Below, in pieces: positions 25,947 to 34,630 of a DNA stretch of 64,000 nt. The notes beneath the pieces are model-generated. The model saw only the letters and a program-made list of their open reading frames with translations, did no database searches and was not told the origin of the DNA. The position numbers were made by a program, and so were the translations under genes. Within the stretch, counting starts at the first letter, position 1. Each line of letters opens with the position of its first letter. Origin of the DNA: JBEGHD01 sp049334165 (GTDB lineage Bacteria; Bacteroidota; Bacteroidia; Flavobacteriales_D; Sanyastnellaceae); assembly GCA_049334165.1 (NCBI GenBank), contig JBEGHD010000015.1, one strand, 5' to 3'.

Positions 25947-27325
25947 TAGAATCGGAAGTAGATGAATGGGTTGTAAGTGCTCGTGGCAACTTCGAGGCAA
26001 CTTACCACGAAGATGAATAACAGCAAAAATTGCTTCATAGCCAGAGTTGGCTTTTGCCAGGTGGTGGGTAATTTAAGTTTCGTCCACCAGTCGAAGCAAA
26101 ACACAACGCCAAACGAAAGAGCCGTAAGTTGCCATCTCGATAACGGAATAGAGCTGTCATCAACGTGAAAAGAGAACATCTCGCCTACAAATTTCCAGGC
26201 ATCGCCAAATGATTCTATCCTGAAGAAAACCCACGCAAAGACCACAACCAATAAAGTGTAGACATTGGCCAGGCCGCCAATCCGTTGAAGCACATTTTTA
26301 AAACCAAGTCTTTCAACGATTAGAAAAGTGCCGTGCAGCATTCCCCAAAACACGAAGTTCCAGCTTGCACCGTGCCACAATCCGGTGAGGAAAAAAACCA
26401 GTGTCAGGTTGAAATAAGTGCGGTAGTCGCCCAGCCTGTTTCCTCCCAATGGGATGTAGACATAATCGCGAAACCACGTGGAAAGCGAAATGTGCCATCT
26501 ACGCCAAAACTCCTGTATGCTCCTGGCGCGATACGGAAAATTGAAGTTTTCGTGGAAATTGAATCCAAACATTCTACCCAGCCCGATGGCCATGTCGGAG
26601 TAGCCCGAAAAGTCGTAGTAAATCTGAAGCGAGTAAGCCACAATCGCCATCCAGGCCGAGGGTGTGTCCCAATTACCACTTTCGGCAATCACGCTGTCGG
26701 CATACTGCCCCATCGGATTTGCGATCAACACCTTTTTGGCAAGACCAATAACGAAGCGTTCGACACCATATCGAAACATTGCAAAATGATGCACCCTTCG
26801 GTGCAGCTCAGTGGCAATGTGGTGGTAGCGCACAATCGGACCGGCAATCAGTTGAGGAAAAAGGGCAATGTAGAGTGATAGTCTCAAAGGGTTTTTCTGA
26901 ACGTGCGCCTGATTGCGCCAAATGTCGACCAGATAGCTAATAGCCTGAAAGGTAAAAAACGAAACTCCAATGGGTAGCGGAATATTGGGCTGGCTAAGTT
27001 TGTTTCCCTCAGGGAGAATTGTGTTGAGGTTCTCGACCATAAAATCGCTGTACTTGGCAATAACCAAAATGAGCAGGTTGACAACTACCCCAAGGACCAA
27101 AGGCCATTTTCTGCCTGCAGCCTTCGACATCACAAGGCCTACAGTATAATTCACTGCGCAAGAGAAAAGCATTAGCAAAACAAAAACTGGCTCTCCCCAG
27201 GCGTAAAAAACCAGACTCGCAAGAAGAAGAAATACGTTTCTCTGGCGAACACCGGGCAGCATGAAGTAAACCAGCAATACCAGTGGCAAAAAGAAAAACA
27301 GGAAAACAATAGAACTAAATACCAT
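25946..27325 (-). CDS. MBOAT-family O-acyltransferase (AlgI-like)
   Basis: A 459-residue inner-membrane protein with about 11 helices that passes acetyl groups across the membrane for polysaccharide O-acetylation. Hallmarks are YYDFSGYSDMAIGLGRMFGF, FWRRWHISLSTWFRDYVYIP, and GLWHGASWNFVFWG with the catalytic His at about residue 318. It is the first gene of a leftward operon with the AlgX-like gene, and their stop and start overlap. It starts 129 bases from the divergent lipoprotein gene. The position at the end of the glycan region fits acetylation of that polymer. Confidence 0.95.
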   Translation of the reverse strand: MVFSSIVFLFFFLPLVLLVYFMLPGVRQRNVFLLLASLVFYAWGEPVFVLLMLFSCAVNYTVGLVMSKAAGRKWPLVLGVVVNLLILVIAKYSDFMVENLNTILPEGNKLSQPNIPLPIGVSFFTFQAISYLVDIWRNQAHVQKNPLRLSLYIALFPQLIAGPIVRYHHIATELHRRVHHFAMFRYGVERFVIGLAKKVLIANPMGQYADSVIAESGNWDTPSAWMAIVAYSLQIYYDFSGYSDMAIGLGRMFGFNFHENFNFPYRARSIQEFWRRWHISLSTWFRDYVYIPLGGNRLGDYRTYFNLTLVFFLTGLWHGASWNFVFWGMLHGTFLIVERLGFKNVLQRIGGLANVYTLLVVVFAWVFFRIESFGDAWKFVGEMFSFHVDDSSIPLSRWQLTALSFGVVFCFDWWTKLKLPTTWQKPTLAMKQFLLLFIFVVSCLEVATSTYNPFIYFRF

Positions 27326-27454
27326 GCTAAGTCAAGGCCAGAAAAAGAGAGTGTTCGGTTTTCAGCCGGTGAAAGTAGCGAATTGCTCCGTTTTGTCCAC
27401 ATTTGCCCACGTGATAATTCCTATTTTTACCACAACCCAAAACCAATTTCTGCG

Positions 27455-27949
27455 ATGAAAAGAATTTACTGGATGATTGCGCTTACTGTGTTGCTTTTTG
27501 CTTGCAATCGCAAAGCTGAGAAAGCTGCCGATTACAACGACAATATCAACAAGCTGCAGCACAGGGTGATGGAAAAGATCAATGAAGTGGACAGCACAAT
27601 CGTGGAATACGATGCCGATGAAATGGAAATTGCCCACCTTGAACTAAAAGCAGAAATTCGAAGAAGTCTGCAGGGACTGCGAGACCTCGGTGCTTTCACC
27701 CAGGACAGCACGCTTTTTATCGCGTCAGAAGACTTGTTTACTTTCTACAAAGAAATAAGTGACGAGGAGTACGAGCGACTCATCGAAATCATGTCGCTTC
27801 CCGATTCTTCGTTCACATCGGCCGAGCAAGAGCGAGCATCAGCCATTTTCGACACCATCCAGGTCCGGTTCGAAACCCAGCACGAAGAATTCAAAAAAGT
27901 CCAGCAGAAATTTATTGAAGACTACCGCTTGACGGTGGAAGAGGATTAG
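27455..27949 (+). CDS. Small predicted lipoprotein, helical and acidic
   Basis: A 164-residue lipoprotein with signal MKRIYWMIALTVLLFAC, the lipobox Cys being residue 17. The mature part is very rich in Glu, Asp and Lys and predicted entirely alpha-helical. A four-helix bundle similar to other small Bacteroidota lipoproteins is possible. No known function. I chose the ATG at 27455 because it places the lipobox correctly; an upstream in-frame start at 27383 would add 24 residues before the signal. The stop overlaps that of the convergent T9SS gene by 4 bases. Confidence 0.78.
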   Translation: MKRIYWMIALTVLLFACNRKAEKAADYNDNINKLQHRVMEKINEVDSTIVEYDADEMEIAHLELKAEIRRSLQGLRDLGAFTQDSTLFIASEDLFTFYKEISDEEYERLIEIMSLPDSSFTSAEQERASAIFDTIQVRFETQHEEFKKVQQKFIEDYRLTVEED

Positions 27950-28890
27950 TTCACTACAATTTTCTCAGTGAGAGTTTTGCTGTTTTCTGTAGTCATCCGC
28001 AGTAGATAGACTCCCGCATTAAGCGAGCTCAGGTCAAGTTCGATGATGTTTTTTCCTCTGGCCGATTCTTCACTGAGAACGATTCGACCGTGCAGATCCG
28101 CAATTTCAATTTTTGAAGTTTTGCCGAATTTACCATCGACTACACGAACGCTGAGGATGTCATTCACCGGATTGGGGAAGACCTCGAGTTCGGTCTGTTT
28201 GATTTCTTCGACACCAACAGGATCCCACATACAGTTCTCATAATTTGCTAGACCATCTGCCCAAATACTTTCATAGACCTGAGTACTGCCATGATGGGCG
28301 CAAATCAGAAATTCGCCACCGTCAGCCAGCGATGTTCCGGCAGCATTCAAAAGCGCATCGTTTAATGGGCCAATGCCTTCGTTCCACACTACGGGAAAAA
28401 TCATGTTAATCTCAAGGTTTGTCAAGTGGAATACCTTTCTGGTGGAGCCATCAAAATATTCCTGCTCATTGATGCTGTCAACTCGCAGTGCCATCGGCCC
28501 ATTTTCGATTTCATAAACAGAGGTTGACAATATAGTGTCCCCTACCTCTGCAGTCCAGTCGTAAAGTGGAAATTCGTCTAACGCTTGCTCTTCCCATTCT
28601 GTATTTTTCAGAAACCATTTTCCTTCTTCCTCCCGAATGAGGTAGGTAGTGCTTTCATCTCCATTGGGATCTGGAACATGATATTGACGCCAGGTATGGC
28701 CATCTGCTCCAACTTCCTGCTGCCATGTCTGCTCAGTCCGATCGCTGTACCATTCTCCAAAGGCTGAAATCGAATATAAAGAATTGGTATAAATCGAACC
28801 CTCGGGCGGTAAACTCCAGTGCTCTTGAGAGAATCCGGTAATACTGACCAATAAAAAGTAAAGGGTAAGAAAAGTAAAAACTGTTTTCAT
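27946..28890 (-). CDS. T9SS type A sorting-domain secreted protein
   Basis: A 314-residue exported protein. The signal peptide is MKTVFTFLTLYFLLVSITGFS. The middle is beta-rich with many aromatic residues and no recognised enzyme motif. The C-terminal 80 residues are a T9SS sorting domain (VFPNPVNDILSVRV ... GVYLLRMTTENS ... KIVVN). I use the ATG at 28890, because an earlier in-frame start at 28932 would put 14 residues before the signal. It follows mfd by 88 bases in the same direction. Confidence 0.87.
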   Translation of the reverse strand: MKTVFTFLTLYFLLVSITGFSQEHWSLPPEGSIYTNSLYSISAFGEWYSDRTEQTWQQEVGADGHTWRQYHVPDPNGDESTTYLIREEEGKWFLKNTEWEEQALDEFPLYDWTAEVGDTILSTSVYEIENGPMALRVDSINEQEYFDGSTRKVFHLTNLEINMIFPVVWNEGIGPLNDALLNAAGTSLADGGEFLICAHHGSTQVYESIWADGLANYENCMWDPVGVEEIKQTELEVFPNPVNDILSVRVVDGKFGKTSKIEIADLHGRIVLSEESARGKNIIELDLSSLNAGVYLLRMTTENSKTLTEKIVVN

Positions 28891-28978
28891 AAAGTAGATT
28901 TTTGAAAAGGCAATGCGCAAAAGATACAACAACCTTTAGATCATCCCTAAAACAAGCTTTGAACTGACTTTCTTTCGA

Positions 28979-31900
28979 TTAAGAAGCCTCCGGAACTCTG
29001 ATGTTCACCATCTTCTTCAAAATTTCAAGCGACTCTTCGATGGATTCAACATTGGCAAATGACATGCGTAGGCCACCGTTTTTCTCGTACATTTTTCCGA
29101 GTCGCGGGTTTTGCTTGATAAACTCAATCACGCGGGCAAACTTTGGCGATTGGTAGTAGGGCGATTCCTGATCGGAAACGAAGTAGCCGATAAGCTTTTC
29201 GCTTTTGATGATGATTTTCTCGAAGCCGATTTCGTTGGCGATCCAGCGCATCTTGATGGTGTCGAGCAATCGCTCCACTTGCTGCGGCATCGGGCCAAAT
29301 CGGTCGATCAATTCTTCCTGGAATTTTTCGAGTTGCTTTTCGTCCTGCGTGTTGTCGAGCTCGCGGTAGAGCGCAATTCGCTCTGCGATACTTCCCACGT
29401 ATTCGTCTGGAATCAACACCTCAAAATCAGTTTCGAGGACCGTGTCGCTCACGAAGTTTTGCGACTCGATTTCCTCCTCGCGCTGCATTTCCTGGAATTT
29501 CTCGCGCTTGAGTTCATCTACCGCTTCTGCAAGAATTTTCTGGTAGGTCTCAAATCCAAGATCGTTGATGAATCCGCTTTGCTCACCGCCAAGTAAGTTT
29601 CCGGCACCGCGAATGTCGAGGTCGCGCATGGCGATATTCATTCCACTGCCGAGATCAGAAAATTGCTCCACTGCTTGAAGTCTTCTTCTGGCTTCGGCCG
29701 TCATGGAGATTATTGGAGGTGCCAGCAGGTAGCAAAAAGCTTTTTTATTGCTTCGCCCAACTCGTCCGCGCAACTGGTGGAGGTCACTGAGCCCGAAGTT
29801 TTGGGCTTCGTTGATGATCATCGTGTTGGCATTGGAAATGTCGATTCCCGACTCGATGATGGTGGTGGCCACAAGCACATCGTAAACGCCATCGATAAAC
29901 TTGGTCATCACGTCTTCCAGCTGGTCGCCATCCATTTGCCCGTGGCCAATTCCCACGCGGGCATCGGGCACCAGTCGCTGAATCATCCCGGCCACTTCTT
30001 TGATGTTGCCCACGCGGTTGTGGACAAAGTAAACCTGTCCGCCACGGCTGATTTCGTAGCTGACCGCATCGCGGATCGTTTCTTCATTGAAAGTCGCCAA
30101 CTCGGTGTGCACCGGATATCGGTTTGGCGGAGGCGTGCTGATCACTGAGAGGTCTCGTGCACCCATCAGAGAGAATTGTAGTGTTCGCGGAATGGGTGTT
30201 GCCGTGAGGGTGAGCGTATCCACGTTTTCGCGCAGCGTTTTCAGCTTGTCTTTCACAGAAACGCCAAACTTCTGCTCTTCGTCAATCACCAGCAGCCCGA
30301 GGTCTTTGAATTTGACTCTCTTGCCCACCAGCGCGTGTGTCCCCACGATGATGTCGGTTTCTCCGCTTTCGAGTTTTTTGATCGTCTCGGTCAGCTTTTT
30401 CCCCTTCTTAAATCGGTTGATGTAATCCACGTTGCACGGAAAGTCTTTGAGTCTTTCGGTGAAGTTGTGGTAGTGTTGCAGACTCAAAATTGTGGTTGGC
30501 ACCAACACCGCCACTTGTTTGTTGTCAGCTACAGCCTTGAAAGCCGCACGAATGGCGATCTCGGTTTTTCCGAATCCCACATCGCCACAGATCAGGCGAT
30601 CCATGGGCGATTCGGACTCCATGTCTTTTTTGGTTTGCTGCGTGGCAGTGAGCTGATCGGGCGTGTCTTCGTACATAAACGAAGCCTCGAGCTCCGTCTG
30701 CAAATAGGTGTCCGGTGAAAAGGCCGTTCCTTTCTGCGCCTTCCGCTTGGCGTAGAGCTTCAGCAGGTCGAACGCCATTTCCTTGACCTTGTTCTTGGTC
30801 TTGTTCTTTGTCTTTTGCCAGGTGTTGGTTCCCAGTTTGTGGATTTTAGGAACGGTGCCCTCTTTCCCCGAATACTTTGAAATGCGGTGCAGCGAGTGAA
30901 TCGAAACGTATAGGATGTCGCCACCTTTGTAGGTAAGGCGAATGGCTTCCTGCTCCTTGCCGTTCACATCGATTTTTTGTAGTCCGCTAAACTCGCCAAT
31001 TCCGTGGTCGATATGCACCACGTAGTCGCCCGGCTGAAGGCTGCTCAACTCTTTAATGGTGAGCGCAGCTTTGTTTTTCTTAAATCCTTCCTTGAGTTTG
31101 AATCGGTGGTAACGATCAAAAATCTGGTGATCGGTGTAGCAGAGCACCTGTCGCTCCTTGTCGATGAATCCTTCGTTGAGATCGACCACAATCGGCTTGA
31201 AGTTGACTTCCTTGTCTTTGTCTTCAAAAATCTGATAGAGCCGCTCGATCTGCTTGGGCTGGCTCGCCACCACAATGTTGAGGTAGCCAGCCTTTTGGTT
31301 GTTTTGCAGGTTCTTCGATAGGAGGTCGAAGTTTTTGTTGAAGCTCGGCTGTGGGTTCATGTCGAACTCAATCCTGTGCGCTTCGGCAAACTTGTTTCGC
31401 GTAGAAAACTCCACCAATCGGAGTCTGCGCATAGCGTTTTCAAAGGCCTCGCCACTGGAGTACATTTCTTCTGGCGGCAAGTGATTGAGCGGACTTTCGA
31501 GTTTTTCAAAGAGTTTCTCAGCTTTTTCAAGCTCTTTCTCAAAATGGTTTTGAGCCAGATTGAAATCGTGAAGCCAGACGATGGTATCGTTCGGGATGAA
31601 ATTGAAGAACGACTCGTGACTTTCTTCCAGGAGCTTTTCGCCCACGTTGGGGACGATTGTGGCTTTTTTCATCTTGGCCACAGAGAGCTGTGAAACAGGA
31701 TCGAACTTTCGAATCGACTCCACTTCATCGTCAAAAAGTTCTATTCGATAGGGGTGATCAAAACTGTAGGAAAAGACATCGATGATGCCACCGCGAACGG
31801 AAAATTGCCCCGGTTCGAAAACGTAATCAACCTTTTCAAACTCATACTCGATGAGCATCTCATCGAGAAAATCGACATCGATGGTTTCGCCCACTTTCAC

Positions 31901-32332
31901 CTCAAAAGTGTTTTCCGAAAGGTGTTTTTTGGTCACCACATTTTCGGCAAGTGCTTCGGGAAACGTCACGACCACCGTGCGTTTCTTGTCCTTTCGAATT
32001 TGGTTGAGCACCTCGGCCCGCATCGACACGTTGGCATTTTCGGTCTTTTCGGTTTGGTAAGCCACGCGGTGCGACTTCGGGAAAAAAAGCGGCTTCAGAT
32101 CCGGGTTGATGCTCTCCAGATCGTTCATGAAGTAGGCGGCCTCTTCTTTGTCATCGAGCACAAAGAGAAAAGTTCCGTTTTGCTGATCGAGCATTCCCGA
32201 TGCTACCAGCGAAGTGGCAGAGCCTACCAGCCCTTTCAGGTGGACTTTGGCGCCATCGTCTTGCAAGAAATTTACAAGCTGAGTGGTTTTGGGGTGATTG
32301 GAATAAAGTTCTCTGAACTCCTGAAGGGTCAC
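28979..32332 (-). CDS. mfd: Transcription-repair coupling factor Mfd
   Basis: Mfd removes RNA polymerase stalled at DNA damage and recruits UvrA for nucleotide-excision repair. The 1117-residue product has the UvrB-like N-terminal modules (to about residue 350), the CarD-like RNA-polymerase-interaction domain (LQPGDYVVHIDHGIGEF at about 431), a RecG-like translocase with Walker A GDVGFGKTE (about 581) and DEEQ (about 683), the second helicase lobe (TTIIESGIDISNANT, LRGRVGRS), and the C-terminal TRCF domain. The start codon is GTG. No truncation is seen. Confidence 0.97.
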   Translation of the reverse strand: MTLQEFRELYSNHPKTTQLVNFLQDDGAKVHLKGLVGSATSLVASGMLDQQNGTFLFVLDDKEEAAYFMNDLESINPDLKPLFFPKSHRVAYQTEKTENANVSMRAEVLNQIRKDKKRTVVVTFPEALAENVVTKKHLSENTFEVKVGETIDVDFLDEMLIEYEFEKVDYVFEPGQFSVRGGIIDVFSYSFDHPYRIELFDDEVESIRKFDPVSQLSVAKMKKATIVPNVGEKLLEESHESFFNFIPNDTIVWLHDFNLAQNHFEKELEKAEKLFEKLESPLNHLPPEEMYSSGEAFENAMRRLRLVEFSTRNKFAEAHRIEFDMNPQPSFNKNFDLLSKNLQNNQKAGYLNIVVASQPKQIERLYQIFEDKDKEVNFKPIVVDLNEGFIDKERQVLCYTDHQIFDRYHRFKLKEGFKKNKAALTIKELSSLQPGDYVVHIDHGIGEFSGLQKIDVNGKEQEAIRLTYKGGDILYVSIHSLHRISKYSGKEGTVPKIHKLGTNTWQKTKNKTKNKVKEMAFDLLKLYAKRKAQKGTAFSPDTYLQTELEASFMYEDTPDQLTATQQTKKDMESESPMDRLICGDVGFGKTEIAIRAAFKAVADNKQVAVLVPTTILSLQHYHNFTERLKDFPCNVDYINRFKKGKKLTETIKKLESGETDIIVGTHALVGKRVKFKDLGLLVIDEEQKFGVSVKDKLKTLRENVDTLTLTATPIPRTLQFSLMGARDLSVISTPPPNRYPVHTELATFNEETIRDAVSYEISRGGQVYFVHNRVGNIKEVAGMIQRLVPDARVGIGHGQMDGDQLEDVMTKFIDGVYDVLVATTIIESGIDISNANTMIINEAQNFGLSDLHQLRGRVGRSNKKAFCYLLAPPIISMTAEARRRLQAVEQFSDLGSGMNIAMRDLDIRGAGNLLGGEQSGFINDLGFETYQKILAEAVDELKREKFQEMQREEEIESQNFVSDTVLETDFEVLIPDEYVGSIAERIALYRELDNTQDEKQLEKFQEELIDRFGPMPQQVERLLDTIKMRWIANEIGFEKIIIKSEKLIGYFVSDQESPYYQSPKFARVIEFIKQNPRLGKMYEKNGGLRMSFANVESIEESLEILKKMVNIRVPEAS

Positions 32333-32393
32333 GCTGCTACTCTTTGATTTTAAGAATTGACAAAGTTAGGTTTTTATTGTTCGAAAGCCGCTG

Positions 32394-33413
32394 TTAAGCT
32401 TTCGCTTCGGACACAGCATTCATTAGCTCTTCTGCTTTCAGAACCATGTTTTTAGACCCCACGAAATAAGGCACGCGCTGGTGAAGTTCCCTCGGTTCGA
32501 TTTCCATAATTCTTTTTTCGCCATCGGTAGCGACACCGCCAGATTGCTCCGCCAAAAAAGCCAACGGTGAGCATTCGTAGAGCAGTCGCAGTTTTCCTTC
32601 AGGGCTCGAATTGGTGCTTGGGTAAATGTAAATTCCACCTTTGATGAGATTGCGGTGAAAGTCGGCCACGAGCGATCCGATGTAGCGGGCCTTGTAAGGA
32701 CGATCGGTCGAAGGGTCGAGTTCTTTGCAGTAGCTCACGTAGTCCTGAACTCCTTTGGGAGACGTGTGGATGTTTCCTTCGTTGATGGAGTAAATCTTTC
32801 CGTCTTCCGGCATTTTCATGTCGGGGTGCGAAAGGCAAAACTCGCCAATGCTCGGCTCGAGCGTAAACCCGTTGGTTCCTTTGCCAGTGGTGTAGACCAA
32901 CATGGTTGACGAACCGTAGATCACGTAGCCAGCAGCCACCTGGGCGGTGCCCGGTTGCAAAAAATCTTCTTTGGTGGCTTCTTCTCCTACTTTTGAAACT
33001 CTGCGGAAAATCGAAAAAATCGTCCCGATGGAAACGTTCACATCGATGTTTGAAGAACCATCTAGCGGATCGAAAAGCACAACGTACTTGCCGTTTTTTC
33101 CGAGTTCATCTTCAAAAGCCAGGTAGCCTTCATTTTCTTCAGAGGCAATTCCACACACTTCACCACCTTTGCGGAAGTAGTTAATGAAAACCTCATCGGC
33201 AAACACATCGAGCTTTTGCTGTTCTTCGCCCTGCACATTTTCGCTGCCATAGGCTCCCAGCACATCAGTGAGCCCCGCCCGATTTACTTTTTGGTTGATG
33301 ATTTTGGAAGCTGTGCCGATGTCTGCCAACAACCTGGTAAGGTCGCCAGAGGCGTAGGGGAAGTCGGCTTGCCTTTCGATAATAAACTCGTTGAGGGTTT
33401 TGATTGCGCTCAT
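32394..33413 (-). CDS. fbp: Class I fructose-1,6-bisphosphatase
   Basis: Hydrolyses fructose-1,6-bisphosphate to fructose-6-phosphate, the committed step of gluconeogenesis. The 339-residue length is normal. Metal-binding motifs are seen in order: ASEENEG and FDPLDGSSNIDVN. The substrate-binding part has ARYIGSLVADFHRN and the C-terminal GGVATDGEKRIMEI. I chose the ATG at 33413 rather than an upstream start at 33434, because class I enzymes begin close to the helix TLNEFIIERQ. It lies between rsmA and mfd, in the same direction, with gaps of 108 and 61 bases. Confidence 0.96.
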   Translation of the reverse strand: MSAIKTLNEFIIERQADFPYASGDLTRLLADIGTASKIINQKVNRAGLTDVLGAYGSENVQGEEQQKLDVFADEVFINYFRKGGEVCGIASEENEGYLAFEDELGKNGKYVVLFDPLDGSSNIDVNVSIGTIFSIFRRVSKVGEEATKEDFLQPGTAQVAAGYVIYGSSTMLVYTTGKGTNGFTLEPSIGEFCLSHPDMKMPEDGKIYSINEGNIHTSPKGVQDYVSYCKELDPSTDRPYKARYIGSLVADFHRNLIKGGIYIYPSTNSSPEGKLRLLYECSPLAFLAEQSGGVATDGEKRIMEIEPRELHQRVPYFVGSKNMVLKAEELMNAVSEAKA

Positions 33414-33521
33414 GCCTGTGGTTTGCTTTGGCAAATTTCGGTTAAATAGCGGAAGTATGAAAACGCCATGAGCTCAATGAGCTTCAAATCAAACTTTAGA
33501 TGATTTTTTCGACAGTGCGCC

Positions 33522-34295
33522 CTACGAAAAGAATTGATTCGTCAACCAGACGAAATCGCCAACGCCCAACTGCTCAGGTCGCTTGTTCCAAATCTCATCG
33601 CTTGTTTCCAGTCCTGCGGATTTCCAAAAAGATTTCAGAGAGTTGCGGATGGTTTTTCTGCGCTGACCAAAAGCGGTTTTGATTACCATCTTAAACTTCT
33701 TCTCATCGCAGTCGAGCGACTTCACTTCATTTCTTCTCAAACGAACTACGCCAGACTTCACTTTTGGAGGAGGATCGAAACTTTCCTGATCTACAGTGAA
33801 TAGGTATTCCACTTCGTAAAAAGCCTGTAGCAGAACTGACAAAATTCCGTAGGCCTTGGTTCCCGGTCCAACCGAAATTCGCTCTGCTACTTCTTTTTGA
33901 AACATGCCCACGACTTCGGGGACCATGTCTTTGTTTTCGTAAACCCGAAAGAGGATTTGAGAGGAGATGTTGTAAGGGAAATTCCCAGTGACAGCAAAAG
34001 GACTATCGAAAGAATCTTCGAGGTCGTAGGTCAAAAAATCTTCATTGATGATGCGATCTTGCAGCTGAGCAAAATGCTGGTTGAGGTAGTGAATCGACTC
34101 GAGGTCGACTTCTATAACTACCGTTTCGAATTCTTCCCTTTGTAGTAAAAACTTTGTGAGTGCTCCAGTTCCCGGACCGATTTCCAGAACGGTGTCGTAG
34201 TTGCCATGGTGAGTAAGGCTGTCAGCAATGCGTTTGGAAATCTCAGGATCCTTGAGGAAATGTTGCCCGAGATGCTTTTTGGGTTTTACACTCAT
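33522..34295 (-). CDS. rsmA: 16S rRNA (A1518/A1519-N6) dimethyltransferase RsmA
   Basis: RsmA (KsgA) dimethylates two adjacent adenines in helix 45 of 16S rRNA during small-subunit maturation. The 257-residue protein has the N-terminal KKHLGQHFLKDP, the SAM-binding EIGPGTGALTKFL, the acidic VIEVD motif, and the catalytic NFPYNISSQILF. The C-terminal PPPKVKSGVVRL and FGQRRKTIRNSL are also typical. The start overlaps the stop of the DUF4286 gene (ATGA). Confidence 0.97.
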   Translation of the reverse strand: MSVKPKKHLGQHFLKDPEISKRIADSLTHHGNYDTVLEIGPGTGALTKFLLQREEFETVVIEVDLESIHYLNQHFAQLQDRIINEDFLTYDLEDSFDSPFAVTGNFPYNISSQILFRVYENKDMVPEVVGMFQKEVAERISVGPGTKAYGILSVLLQAFYEVEYLFTVDQESFDPPPKVKSGVVRLRRNEVKSLDCDEKKFKMVIKTAFGQRRKTIRNSLKSFWKSAGLETSDEIWNKRPEQLGVGDFVWLTNQFFS

Positions 34296-34618
34296 TTCGC
34301 GCTGTCGTGAACTTCGTGATGCACCACTTCGAGGATGGTACGAAAGGCTGCAAAGCGATTTTTATAGCGCTGAGTGTGCTCTTGCTGAAGCTTAGGTGCA
34401 AACTCCTTTTCGTATCGATCAAAATCTTTCTGAGTTCTTGCCAGATACTGGATACTGTAGCTCAATCCACCTTCTTCGTGTGCGTGGATGCGGCAAATTT
34501 TGTTTTCCAAAAACATGCCCGTTTCCATCACATCCGGAATGTGAACCTCTTTCATCCACTTGAGCCACTCATCGTGAACGGCTTCATCAATACTGATCGT
34601 AACGTTGTAGAGAATCAT
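34292..34618 (-). CDS. DUF4286 family protein
   Basis: A 108-residue cytoplasmic protein with a ferredoxin-like pattern: MILYNVTISI, then a helix with HDEWLKWMKEVHIPDVMETG. This matches the small Bacteroidota family DUF4286, whose function is unknown. I use the ATG at 34618, since the codon before it is TTG. It is translationally coupled to rsmA by a 4-base overlap and follows the TPR gene after 12 bases. The conserved link to rsmA hints at a role in translation, but that is inference. Confidence 0.88.
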   Translation of the reverse strand: MILYNVTISIDEAVHDEWLKWMKEVHIPDVMETGMFLENKICRIHAHEEGGLSYSIQYLARTQKDFDRYEKEFAPKLQQEHTQRYKNRFAAFRTILEVVHHEVHDSAK

Positions 34619-34630
34619 CAAAACTTGGTT

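Noticed and set aside
27946..27949. Overlapping convergent stops taken as a sequencing error or frameshift
   Set aside because: Both proteins end in sensible C-termini (T9SS domain end, acidic helix end), so the 4-base overlap is natural. The same holds at 19193-19203 and 23613-23653.
29111..32347. Several plus-strand open frames of 100-197 codons antisense to mfd
   Set aside because: They follow the frame opposite to mfd, have no start context and no recognisable domain; mfd itself is complete and conserved.
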